Part shown: positions 9,801 to 15,744 of the stretch, in pieces
Position numbering within the stretch: the stretch's first letter is position 1
Layout: every line of letters starts with the position of its first letter
From: JAHQVI01 sp964407075
GTDB taxonomy: Bacteria > Pseudomonadota > Alphaproteobacteria > Rhizobiales > Rhodomicrobiaceae
Assembly: GCA_964407075.1 (NCBI GenBank)
Contig: CAYOUE010000065.1
Location: 1 to 15,744 of the forward strand
Length of the DNA stretch: 15,744 bases
Direction: 5' to 3'
The notes under the pieces: model-generated
The model's input: only the letters and a program-made list of their open reading frames with translations
Database searches by the model: none
Told to the model about the DNA's origin: nothing
Position numbers and translations under genes: made by a program

Positions 9801-11331
9801 GCTCGATCTTCCTGCCTCGATGCGTCCCAACGGACCGCTCACGATTCCGGTCTCGCTCACCGGAATGGCGAGAGGCGAAACCGCTCAGATTACGGTGGCG
9901 GCGGTCGATGTCGGCATCCTGAACCTGACGGATTACAAGACACCGGAGCCGGACAGCTATTATTTCGGCCAGCGGCGGCTTGCGACCGAAATCCGCGATC
10001 TCTACGGCCGCCTGATCGACGGGATGCAGGGCGTGCGCGGCACGATCCGCTCGGGCGGCGACGGCGCGCCCTCCGGCCTCGCCATGCAAGGCCGCCCGAT
10101 GAACGCCGAGCCAGTCGCCTTCTTCTCCGGCGTCGTCGAGGCCGGCGAGGACGGCAAGGCCGAAGTCATCTTTGACATTCCCGCATTCGACGGCACGCTG
10201 CGCGTCATGGCGACGGCCTGGAGCGCCGGGAAGCTGGGCCATGCGGTCAGGGACGTCGTTATCCGCGATCCGCTCGTCATCCAGGGCACGCCGCCGAAAT
10301 TCCTCATCATCGGCGACGCCTCCGAGTTGCATCTGAGCATTCAGAACGTCGAAGGCGAGGAAGGCGGCTATGAACTGACGGCCGTTTCAGACGGTGCAGC
10401 CTCGATCCCGCAGGCGAGCGCGTCGCAGACCATCGCGCTGTCGTCAGGCGAACGCAAAAGCGTCTTTCTGCCGCTGTCTGCCGACACGCTCGGTTCTGCG
10501 ACTGTCGATGTCGCCCTTACGGCGCCTGGCGGCGAGACCATAGAGCGCTCCTATGCGTTCCAGGTCATGCCAGCCGCGCCGAACGTGACGCGCCGCACTG
10601 TGCAGACGCTGGCGGCGAACACCGGCACGCTGCGCGTGACCGCCGATCTCGTCGGGGACCTCATTCCCGAGACGGCCCGCGTCACGGTGAGCGCCGGACC
10701 CGCCGCCTCGCTCGACGTGCCCGGCCTGCTGCTCGCGCTCGACCGCTATCCGCTCGGCTGTGCGGAGCAGACCGTGAGCCGCGCTCTGCCGCTGCTTTAC
10801 CATAATGAGATCGCCGAAACGATCGGGCTGGCGGGCGATGAAGGCGCGGCTGCGCGCATCCAGTCGGCCATCGACCGGCTCGCGCTTCTGCAGGATTCCA
10901 GCGGCTCGTTCGGCCTCTGGTCGCCCAGCGGCTACGATCTCTGGCTCACCGCCTATGTCACCGACTTCCTCAGCCGCGCCCAGGAGAACGGCTACCGCAT
11001 CCGCTCTGCCGTGCTGGAAAGCGCGCTCGACCGGCTGAAGAACGCCGTCAACTATGCAGGCGAGTTCGAAAAGGGCGGCGAGGAACTGGCCTATGCGCTC
11101 TATGTGCTCGCGCGCTCAGGCCGGGCGGTGGTTGGAGATCTGCGCTACTATACCGACGAGAAGCTGGAGAATTTCGCCACGCCTCTCGCGCAGGCGCAGC
11201 TTGGCGCGGCGCTCGCCATGTATGGCGACAGGGAGCGGGCCGAACGCGCTTTCGGCGTCGCCATGCGCGGGCTTGAGACAGACACCGCACCGATTTCGGC
11301 TCGTCCCTGCGCGACGGCGCGGCGATGCTGA
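6880..11331 (+). CDS. Bacterial alpha-2-macroglobulin (YfhM-like), main part, frame broken near the 3' end
   Basis: A periplasmic protease trap: a bait region is cut by foreign proteases, the protein closes and a thioester binds the attacker. The first residues form a signal peptide (basic start, hydrophobic LLFIVLIFPMLAV, cleavage likely after VHA or SAAA). There is no lipobox cysteine, unlike E. coli YfhM. Then come an N-terminal macroglobulin region, the family word ERGVYRPGETVYL near residue 520, a second copy of the pattern (KPAYKPGETVQVKI) near 880, the central A2M block with AVDVGILNLTDY around 1010, and the thioester domain with CAEQ at 1294-1297. ATG 6880 has AGGGGA 6-7 nt upstream and starts directly at the signal peptide. 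From residue 1471 the frame is wrong: PISARPCATARRC and a stop replace the family continuation, which resumes in another frame at 11292. A joined product would be about 1739 residues, normal for the family. It precedes pbpC in one operon. Confidence 0.93.
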   Translation: MSNPLRPALLFIVLIFPMLAVHAQSAAAQTFLLQDTERAASDFESYLNAQWPTEGNNARGWKSRGRAAMQENNPRAATGYFASAAVLDGSDAESWLQLARAYLAIETQNYSEQYNFRINASSAAFLAFTRANNDSMKASALAVLAESYSQRSIWRPAIESYRESLRLQENADIRAVFDRIVAEHGFRMLDYTVDSDSATPRVCLQFSESLAPGRIDFGKFVSLDGEDPAGVRAEGSQLCVDELLHGRRYQIRVREGLPSAVGEDLPKSVDLTVYVRDRKPAVRFTGNRYVLPRSGQQGVPVIAINTKSVQVTIYRIGDRKLSGEVLDGSFGQQIYGYEAQQIEQSKGEKLWSGEMPVNTQLNEETTIAFPIDELLPDLKPGLYIMTGQPAEAGDENYGEQATQWFVVSDLGLMAMNGADGVHGFVRSLATAQPKSGVEVRLIARNNEVLGTAATDETGLVQFDAGLARGTGGLAPALLVAREENGDYGFLDLTRAAFDLSDRGVGGRQTPGPLDAMIFAERGVYRPGETVYLTALLRDNLGKAAPGVPLTLKILRPDYVEFSRELLQDQGNGGRSLALGIPGAAMTGTWRVSAHADPKGPAIGETAFLVEDYTPERLEMTLAPAADVVTEPDGVEIAVNGRYLYGAPAASHVLEGEVNVVENRKGRAGYEAYAFGLDDETFTPQSNPLAELPLTDDSGEATVRATLPELAQTTRPLQANIAIRLREPGGRVLAETVELPIRPAKAAIGVKAEFSGGHAGGEGEKAFDVVVLDRDGAPMEMKGLQWELVRLEQRFQWYNRDGRWDYETVTYIRKAANGTVDVSAGQPARIAVPTGYGRFRLEITAPGGNALPASTTFHSGWYVSEGSETPDILDVALDKPAYKPGETVQVKITPRMAGEALVAVVSDRVLAMQTVSVPESGAAVSFRADESWGPGAYILAELYRPMDAQAKRMPSRAIGVKWIGFDASESTFGVALDLPASMRPNGPLTIPVSLTGMARGETAQITVAAVDVGILNLTDYKTPEPDSYYFGQRRLATEIRDLYGRLIDGMQGVRGTIRSGGDGAPSGLAMQGRPMNAEPVAFFSGVVEAGEDGKAEVIFDIPAFDGTLRVMATAWSAGKLGHAVRDVVIRDPLVIQGTPPKFLIIGDASELHLSIQNVEGEEGGYELTAVSDGAASIPQASASQTIALSSGERKSVFLPLSADTLGSATVDVALTAPGGETIERSYAFQVMPAAPNVTRRTVQTLAANTGTLRVTADLVGDLIPETARVTVSAGPAASLDVPGLLLALDRYPLGCAEQTVSRALPLLYHNEIAETIGLAGDEGAAARIQSAIDRLALLQDSSGSFGLWSPSGYDLWLTAYVTDFLSRAQENGYRIRSAVLESALDRLKNAVNYAGEFEKGGEELAYALYVLARSGRAVVGDLRYYTDEKLENFATPLAQAQLGAALAMYGDRERAERAFGVAMRGLETDTAPISARPCATARRC
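11287..11294 (+). other. Single-base frameshift within the A2M gene
   Basis: Upstream the reading frame gives ...TDTA up to GCA at 11287-11289. Homologous sequence resumes with GAT TTC GGC (DFGSSLRDGAAML) at 11292. Only the two bases CC (11290-11291) lie between, so one base is missing, as in CCC read as CC. There is no slippery heptamer and no nearby ribosome site for the downstream frame. This is either a sequencing error or a real inactivating deletion. Confidence 0.85.
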
Positions 11332-12098
11332 CGCTGGTTTCGGAGACGCGGACGCTACCGGACAGCGCGGCAGGCCTGCTCGAACAGGTCAACCGGCGGC
11401 GCGCGGCGGCAAGCGGCACGAATACGCAGGAAAACGCCTGGCTTCTGCTTGCAGCGAAATCGCTGATCGACGAAAGCCGCGACCTCTCGATCGAGGTTGA
11501 CGGACGCACGGAAAGCGGCCCTGTCCAGCGCGTCGTCGGCGCCGCCGATCTCGCTTCCGCGCCGTTCGTCATCCGCAACGCCGCAAACCGGCCGATCAGC
11601 GCCTCAGTGATCGTCAATGGCGCCTCCGCCGAGCCTGAACCCGCCGCCTCGTCGGGCTTCACGATCGAGCGGCGCGTCTACACGACCGGCGGCGAGGAAG
11701 TCAGCCTCGCCGAAACGAAGCAGAACGACCGTTTCGTCGTTGTGCTGACGGTCAGCGAAACCGAAGCCAAACTTGGCCACATCATCGTCGAAGACCGGCT
11801 TCCGGCAGGTTTCGAGATCGAAAATCCCCGCCTCGTGAAGGGGAGCGATCTGAGCGCCTTCTCCTGGCTCGGCAACCCCGCCGATCCGGCGCATTCGGCC
11901 TTCCGGGATGACCGCTTCCAGGCGGCCTTCTCAGAAACCCGGCAGGACAAGACGGCGCCGGCTTCCTACACGATGGCCTATGTCATGCGTGCCGTCACGC
12001 CGGGCGAGTACACTCATCCCGGCGCATTCGTCGAGGATATGTACCGGCCTGAGCGCTACGCGCGCACTGCGCCGGGCAAGGTCAAGGTCGTCCGCTGA
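11292..12098 (+). CDS. Alpha-2-macroglobulin, C-terminal fragment after the frameshift
   Basis: Continues the A2M protein in a shifted frame: 268 residues from DFGSSLRDGAAML to the stop. It contains the end of the helical thioester domain (DGAAMLTLVSE, then NTQENAWLLLAAKSL) and the C-terminal beta-sandwich corresponding to the receptor-binding-like MG10 domain. Typical blocks there are YTTGGEEVSLAETKQNDRFV, IIVEDRLPAGFEIENPR, the segment DPAHSAFRDDRFQAAF, and YVMRAVTPGEYTHPGAFVEDMYRPE close to the end. The first ATG in this frame is at 11325 but has no Shine-Dalgarno, so independent translation is unlikely. If the missing base is real, the cell makes a trap lacking its C-terminal domain; if it is an error, this is simply the end of one long gene. 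It is followed 25 nt later by pbpC. Confidence 0.88.
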   Translation, partial: DFGSSLRDGAAMLTLVSETRTLPDSAAGLLEQVNRRRAAASGTNTQENAWLLLAAKSLIDESRDLSIEVDGRTESGPVQRVVGAADLASAPFVIRNAANRPISASVIVNGASAEPEPAASSGFTIERRVYTTGGEEVSLAETKQNDRFVVVLTVSETEAKLGHIIVEDRLPAGFEIENPRLVKGSDLSAFSWLGNPADPAHSAFRDDRFQAAFSETRQDKTAPASYTMAYVMRAVTPGEYTHPGAFVEDMYRPERYARTAPGKVKVVR

Positions 12099-12123
12099 GA
12101 GTTAGGCCGGGGGGAAGTTCGCC

Positions 12124-14253
12124 ATGCGGGCGGAGCGGAGCGGGATGATGCGGAATGGCGGGACACGGATCGCGCCGTGGAGCCGCCGGATGCTGATCGC
12201 GGCAGCGCTCCTGCTCGCAGGTCTCGCTGCCGCCTATCACGGCGCCCTGCGCTGGCTCGGTCCGCCGCCGCTTGCATCTGCCGAAGTCAGCTCCAAGCTG
12301 GTCGTTGACCGCAACGGCCTGCTGTTACGGGCCTTCACGACCGCCGACGACATCTGGCGCCTGCCGCTGACTTCGGATGAAGTCGATCCGCGCTATGTGC
12401 AACTGCTGCTCGCCTATGAGGACAAGCGCTTCTACGAGCATGGCGGCGTGGACGCGCTCGCCCTTGGCCGCGCGATCTGGCAGCATCTGCGCTACTGGGA
12501 GGCGGTTTCGGGCGGTTCGACGCTGACCATGCAGGCGGCGCGGCTGCTCGATGAACAGCCGACACGCTCATACACCGCGAAAATCGGACAGATGCTGCGC
12601 GCTTGGCAGCTCGAAGCTCAATTGTCGAAGCGCGAGATTCTCGAGTTGTACATGCGGCTCGCCCCATTCGGCAGCAATATCGAAGGCGTGCGAGCCGCCT
12701 CGCTCGCCTATTTCGGCAAGGAGCCGCGACGGCTGTCCATCGCCGAGGCCGCGCTGCTCGTCGCCCTGCCGCAATCGCCGGAGCGCCGCCGCCCCGACCG
12801 TTTTCCGCAGGCCGCGCTCGATGCCCGCAACCGCGTCATCGCGCGCGCAGCAGAGGCCGGGGTCATCAGCGCCGCGGAGGCCGAGTTCGCCCGCAGCCAG
12901 CCGCTCCAGGCGCGGCGGCTGCCATTCCCGGCGCACGCAGCCCATCTTGCGGAGCGGATGGCGGCAGCCTCGAACGAAACCGTCATCAGGCTTACGATCG
13001 ACGCCGACCTCCAGTCCGCCGCCGAAGCCATCGCAAAGCGCCACGCCGAAAGCGCCGGGCCGAGACTGTCCGCAGCCGTCCTGATCGTGGACCATCTGAC
13101 CGGCGAGGTACTGGCCCATGTCGGCTCGGCCGATTNNNNNNNNNNTTATTTCGACCACTCGCGCAACGGCGCCATCGACATGACGCAGGCGATCCGTTCG
13201 CCCGGTTCGGCGCTGAAGCCCTTCATTTACGGCCTCGGTTTCGAAACTGCGAACGCCCATCCCGACATGCTGATCGAGGACCGTCCAGCCCGCTTCGGCC
13301 TCTATGCGCCGCGTAATTTCGACGAGACCTATCACGGCACGGTTACGGTGCGTCACGCGCTTCAGCACTCGCTGAACGTGCCCGCGGTCAAGATGCTTGA
13401 CGCGATCGGGCCTGCGCGTCTGGCGGCGCGTCTGGAACAGGCCGGGTTCGGCCTCGACATTCCCCGCAATCTCGCCATCGCGCTCGGCGGGTTCGGCGTG
13501 ACTCTGGAGCAGATGGCGCGACTATACGCCTCGCTTGCGCGCGGCGGCGAGCCGGTGAAGCTGCGTATGCAGATGAATGAGCCGCTAGACATGTCGCCGT
13601 CCCCGCGCGCGCTTCTCGACCCCGCCGCAGCCTGGTATGTCGCCGATATTCTGCAGGGCGCGCCGCCGCCGGCCCACGCCAAGGGCGGCGGGATCGCCTT
13701 CAAAACGGGTACTTCTTACGGCTACCGGGATGCGTGGGCCGCAGGCTTCGACGGCCGCCACGCCGCGGTCGTCTGGCTCGGCCGTCCCGACGCCACGCCG
13801 ACGCCGGGCCTGACCGGGCTGACCAAGGCCGCACCTTTGCTGTTCGACGTCTTCGCACAGATCGGCAGGGCGCGTGCGGCGCTCCCGCCTCCGCCGAAAG
13901 GCGTGATCTCGGCTGCGAGTCAGTCCCTGCCTCCTCCGCTCAAGCGCTTTCGTGACCGCAGCCAGGCCGGCGGCGAGCAGGCGTCGGGCGCCAACCCGCA
14001 GATCCGCATCGCTTTTCCGCCCGACCGCGCCGAACTGGAAGCGCCAGAGGACGCTGGCGGCGATCCCGCTCCGGTCGTGCTGAAGGCCGAAGGCGGCGTG
14101 TTGCCGCTCACATGGCTGGTCAACGGCGCGCCTGTTTCCGCCTCCCCGCATCGGCGGGAAGCCTACTGGCAGCCTTCAGGCGCGGGCTTCGTCCAGCTTT
14201 CCGTGATCGACGCGCAAGGCAATGTCGATCGCGTCACCATCAGGCTGCGCTAA
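12124..14253 (+). CDS. pbpC: Penicillin-binding protein 1C (bifunctional peptidoglycan synthase)
   Basis: A class A PBP anchored in the inner membrane, with glycosyltransferase (GT51) and transpeptidase domains. Seen: a membrane anchor at about residues 22-45 (MLIAAALLLAGLAAAY); the GT51 catalytic segment YEDKRFYEHGGVD with Glu99; GGSTLTMQAARLL; the second GT51 region LSKREILELYMRLAPFGSN; then transpeptidase motifs S362-A-L-K365, S416-L-N418 and K527-T-G (numbering includes four codons contributed by the N-run). A C-terminal domain of about 85 residues (IRIAFPPDRAELEAP to the end, with PLTWLVNGAPV) fits the BiPBP_C domain typical of PBP1C. The N-run at 13136-13145 falls just before the catalytic serine. 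ATG 12124 has a GGGGGGAAG site 6 nt upstream and lies 25 nt after the A2M stop, so the two are co-translated operon partners. Confidence 0.96.
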   Translation: MRAERSGMMRNGGTRIAPWSRRMLIAAALLLAGLAAAYHGALRWLGPPPLASAEVSSKLVVDRNGLLLRAFTTADDIWRLPLTSDEVDPRYVQLLLAYEDKRFYEHGGVDALALGRAIWQHLRYWEAVSGGSTLTMQAARLLDEQPTRSYTAKIGQMLRAWQLEAQLSKREILELYMRLAPFGSNIEGVRAASLAYFGKEPRRLSIAEAALLVALPQSPERRRPDRFPQAALDARNRVIARAAEAGVISAAEAEFARSQPLQARRLPFPAHAAHLAERMAAASNETVIRLTIDADLQSAAEAIAKRHAESAGPRLSAAVLIVDHLTGEVLAHVGSADXXXXYFDHSRNGAIDMTQAIRSPGSALKPFIYGLGFETANAHPDMLIEDRPARFGLYAPRNFDETYHGTVTVRHALQHSLNVPAVKMLDAIGPARLAARLEQAGFGLDIPRNLAIALGGFGVTLEQMARLYASLARGGEPVKLRMQMNEPLDMSPSPRALLDPAAAWYVADILQGAPPPAHAKGGGIAFKTGTSYGYRDAWAAGFDGRHAAVVWLGRPDATPTPGLTGLTKAAPLLFDVFAQIGRARAALPPPPKGVISAASQSLPPPLKRFRDRSQAGGEQASGANPQIRIAFPPDRAELEAPEDAGGDPAPVVLKAEGGVLPLTWLVNGAPVSASPHRREAYWQPSGAGFVQLSVIDAQGNVDRVTIRLR
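13136..13145. other. Run of ten Ns inside pbpC, probably a scaffolding placeholder
   Basis: The left flank ends ...GGCTCGGCCGATT and the right flank begins TTATTTCGAC. Both flanks carry the same TT. Merging on it gives GCC GAT TAT TTC GAC (A-D-Y-F-D) with the frame intact on both sides. As recalled, PBP1C relatives have no extra residues at this place, so the true gap is probably minus two bases. Confidence 0.7.
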
Positions 14254-14317
14254 AAAACTGAAAAAAGTCCGCTATGCGTCCGAATAAAGGCTGCAACTGC
14301 GCTGTTATGGAAGCGTT

Positions 14318-14359
14318 GACACGGCCGGGATGATTATGAGCAAAACGATCGGCCGTCTC
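14318..14359. promoter_or_regulatory. Inverted repeat upstream of the 69-residue gene
   Basis: Arms GACACGGCCG (14318-14327) and CGGCCGTCTC (14350-14359) pair at 9 of 10 positions, including a perfect 7-bp core ACGGCCG/CGGCCGT. The spacer is 22 nt. A TTGACA hexamer (14316-14321) overlaps the left arm, but no good -10 hexamer follows at 16-18 nt. It could be an operator or a leader hairpin. No T-tract follows, so it is not a convincing terminator for pbpC. Confidence 0.4.
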
Positions 14360-14396
14360 ACCGGATTGACTTCAAGCGTGAAAAGGGAGACGCGTC

Positions 14397-14606
14397 ATGA
14401 CTGCAACAGCTAGCACATTCCATGCCCGCAACAATGTCCGCCTGCCTGTCAGGATCCGTTCGGCGTCCATGAGGGAAGCCGTCACGGATTGTTTCGAAGA
14501 GCTTCTGCTGGATTCCGACTTCGACCGGATCGGGGAGCTTGTGGAAGACGGCGGCGACTTCAGCTTTTATCGGGAACTCGGCGCTCTCCCCGAGCGCTAT
14601 CGTTGA
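14397..14606 (+). CDS. Small 69-residue protein, unknown function
   Basis: I do not recognise a family. The protein has a short basic N-terminus (FHARNNVRLPVRIRSAS), then an acidic helix-rich part (MREAVTDCFEELLLDSDFDR and onward), and ends in GALPERYR. It has no signal peptide or membrane helix; its single cysteine is Cys32. The start is well supported: AGGGAGA at 14384-14390 lies 6 nt before the ATG, one of the better ribosome sites in the window. A strong hairpin terminator follows 18 nt after the stop. Good initiation and termination signals argue for a real, separately expressed small gene despite its length. It lies 143 nt after pbpC, with an inverted repeat in between, so it may have its own control. 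Function cannot be inferred from sequence. Confidence 0.7.
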   Translation: MTATASTFHARNNVRLPVRIRSASMREAVTDCFEELLLDSDFDRIGELVEDGGDFSFYRELGALPERYR

Positions 14607-14624
14607 GAATGTACGCTATTGCAC

Positions 14625-14654
14625 AAAAGCGGGGATTTGCGATCCTCGCTTTTT
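14625..14654. terminator. Rho-independent terminator between convergent genes
   Basis: Left arm AAAAGCGGGGAT (14625-14636), loop TTGCG, right arm ATCCTCGCTTTT (14642-14653), then one more T. The stem is 12 bp with a single G-U wobble on the plus-strand transcript and has a T-run on the right. The A-run on the left gives a T-run on the minus strand too, so it can serve both the 69-residue gene (+) and the EamA gene (-), whose stop is at 14683. Confidence 0.88.
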
Positions 14655-14682
14655 CAAGTCTGCGATCTGCGGTATGGCCGCT

Positions 14683-15645
14683 TCAAAGCGGCTTGGAGGT
14701 CGAATTTTCCGCGCTTTGACGTTTCAGCCGGCCCTTTCTGGCGAGATGACGCTCGCGCAGGATGACAATCATGCTGGAGGCGATGATGATCGCCGATCCG
14801 ATAATGATGTTGAGCGTCGGCGCTTCTGACAACACCAGCCAGCCGAGCAGAGCGGCCCAGATGATCTGTGTGTAGTTGAACGGCGCAACGATAGCCGCCT
14901 CAGCATATTTGAACGCGAATGTGAGCGAAATCTGCATCAGGAAGCCGGAAACGCCCAGCCCGATCAACAGCGGCACGTCGCTCGCGTCCGGCATGGTGGC
15001 GATGAACGGCATGATCGGAGCCAGAAACAGCGCGCCGAGAAACAGAAAATAGAACGTCACCGTATCGGGCGATTCGCTCTGGCCCAGGAATCGGAGCATG
15101 ATCCCGAGGCTCGCCGCGATCAGCGCCGCGCCGAGGCCGAAAGCGACGCCGAGCAGGTTCCAGCTTTCGCCTCCGCCCGGCTGGGCGACCGTCAGCACCC
15201 CGATGAAGCCGATTATGACCGCGCTGGCGCGATATGGCCCGACCGCTTCGCCCAGAAAGAGCACGCCCAGCACGGGGATGAACAGAGCCGAAGCGAAGAT
15301 CAGCGCAGTCGCATTGGCCATCGGCAACAGCGAGAAGGCTGCGAAAACGAGCACCAGATTCGCCGTACCAACGATGGCTCGGATCACGATGATGCGCGGT
15401 TTGCTCCTGATCCTGAGCATACCGCGCCGCGATGGAAAGGCCAGCATGACGGCGAATGGAGCAAGGGCGATGACGTTGCGCCAGAATGCGATCTCGATGA
15501 CGTGATGGCTTTCGCTCAGCAACTTGGCGAACAGCGTCATGAAGCTCAGGGCCAGAAAGGCGCACGCGGCCATTGCCATCGCGAACAGAGGGGAGTCTGC
15601 GCGCGCGGCAGCGCTCTCGTCCGGACCTGTTTTGCTCATTGTCAT
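14683..15645 (-). CDS. EamA/DMT-family transporter
   Basis: An inner-membrane protein of 320 residues with ten predicted helices arranged as two EamA repeats. The first repeat runs from AMAMAACAFLALSFMTLFAK to about FIGVLTVAQPGG, the second from NLLGVAFGLGAALIAASLG to IIGSAIIIASSMIVILRERH. Family words are EIAFWRNVIAL in helix 2, LLPMANATALIFASALFIPVLGVLFLGE (the helix 4 region), and AEAAIVAPFNYTQIIWAALLGWLVLSE. The C-terminus is short and basic, as usual for these proteins. Such carriers export small metabolites or amino acids; the substrate is unknown. ATG 15645 gives the conventional N-terminus (MTMSKTGPDE); ATG 15639 is possible, and a TTG at 15696 would add 17 residues without any ribosome site. 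No clear Shine-Dalgarno precedes the start, which overlaps the stop of an upstream reading frame. Confidence 0.92.
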   Translation of the reverse strand: MTMSKTGPDESAAARADSPLFAMAMAACAFLALSFMTLFAKLLSESHHVIEIAFWRNVIALAPFAVMLAFPSRRGMLRIRSKPRIIVIRAIVGTANLVLVFAAFSLLPMANATALIFASALFIPVLGVLFLGEAVGPYRASAVIIGFIGVLTVAQPGGGESWNLLGVAFGLGAALIAASLGIMLRFLGQSESPDTVTFYFLFLGALFLAPIMPFIATMPDASDVPLLIGLGVSGFLMQISLTFAFKYAEAAIVAPFNYTQIIWAALLGWLVLSEAPTLNIIIGSAIIIASSMIVILRERHLARKGRLKRQSAENSTSKPL

Positions 15646-15734
15646 GTTATTGCCGTCGTGAAGGATGCGCAGCGCCAAGAATGGCCAGGATCGCAAACCA
15701 GAAGATCACAATAACATGCCGCGAGCATCTTCAT
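15642..15734 (-). CDS. Possible upstream frame overlapping the EamA start by ATGA (leader peptide or 3' end of another gene)
   Basis: From ATG 15734 a 30-residue frame runs MKMLAACYCDLLVCDPGHSW and on to ...TTAIT, ending in a TGA that overlaps the EamA ATG as ATGA. The frame is also open upstream to the window edge, so it might instead be the end of a longer gene. It has no visible ribosome site inside the window. The EamA gene itself lacks a Shine-Dalgarno, which fits translational coupling. A rival frame in the same strand (EFLHEDARGMLL, then stop at 15706) could equally be the tail of a neighbour. Evidence is positional only. Confidence 0.2.
   Translation of the reverse strand: MKMLAACYCDLLVCDPGHSWRCASFTTAIT
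15643..15718 (-). promoter_or_regulatory. Inverted repeat enclosing the EamA gene start
   Basis: CATGTTATTG at 15643-15652 and CAATAACATG at 15709-15718 are perfect 10-bp complements with a 56-nt spacer. On the minus-strand transcript the second arm contains the EamA start codon, so pairing would hide it. A match of this size could occur by chance about once in a window of this length; its position on the start codon is what makes it notable. Confidence 0.35.
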
Positions 15735-15744
15735 GAAGAAATTC

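Noticed and set aside
9649..10332. Minus-strand frame within the A2M gene
   Set aside because: Antisense shadow of strongly biased GC-rich codons; no ribosome site or domain pattern.
11287..11294. Programmed -1 frameshifting in the A2M gene
   Set aside because: No slippery heptamer or convincing downstream pseudoknot is seen, and a frameshift is not expected in this family.
14316..14345. Sigma-70 promoter using TTGACA at 14316
   Set aside because: No acceptable -10 hexamer occurs 16-18 nt downstream; GATTAT is only 10 nt away.

Overview
This window comes from the chromosome of a GC-rich alphaproteobacterium. The evidence is the chorismate synthase and acetyl-CoA synthetase sequences, the CobB-type sirtuin, strong GGAG-type ribosome binding sites and coding GC of roughly 60% or more. 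The genus cannot be named with confidence; a Rhizobiales- or Parvibaculum-like lineage is only a guess. No tRNA, rRNA, CRISPR array, insertion sequence, prophage or integration scar was seen. A run of ten Ns at 13136-13145 shows that this is draft sequence.

Layout. The 3' part of aroC (+) enters from the left edge and is followed at operon spacing by a small two-helix membrane protein (+). Convergent to these is a minus-strand pair, a SAM-dependent methyltransferase followed 12 nt later by a YdcZ/DUF606 transporter. Next come a CobB-type sirtuin (+), a convergent 100-residue unknown gene (-), an AT-rich regulatory gap and acetyl-CoA synthetase acsA (+). A 13-bp GC hairpin closes acsA. After a second AT-rich leader comes the operon of a bacterial alpha-2-macroglobulin (A2M) and penicillin-binding protein 1C (pbpC). 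A 69-residue unknown gene (+) with a structured leader follows, then a strong hairpin terminator between convergent genes, and finally an EamA-family transporter (-).

How the genes work together. The clearest functional pair is the sirtuin and acsA. AcsA carries the C-terminal lysine motif (K607) whose acylation switches the enzyme off in well-studied bacteria, and CobB removes that mark. The second module is A2M plus PBP1C, a widely conserved periplasmic pair thought to trap foreign proteases and repair peptidoglycan. Here the A2M keeps its CAEQ thioester motif but has no lipobox, so it is predicted to be soluble rather than lipid-anchored.

Two sequence-quality points matter. The A2M reading frame is broken by one missing base near 11290. 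The N-run in pbpC looks like a placeholder between contigs that actually overlap by two bases. I do not see a clearly new multi-gene system. The less-explained items are the small unknown proteins, the repeat-rich acsA upstream region, and the structured leaders at 14318-14359 and 15643-15718.
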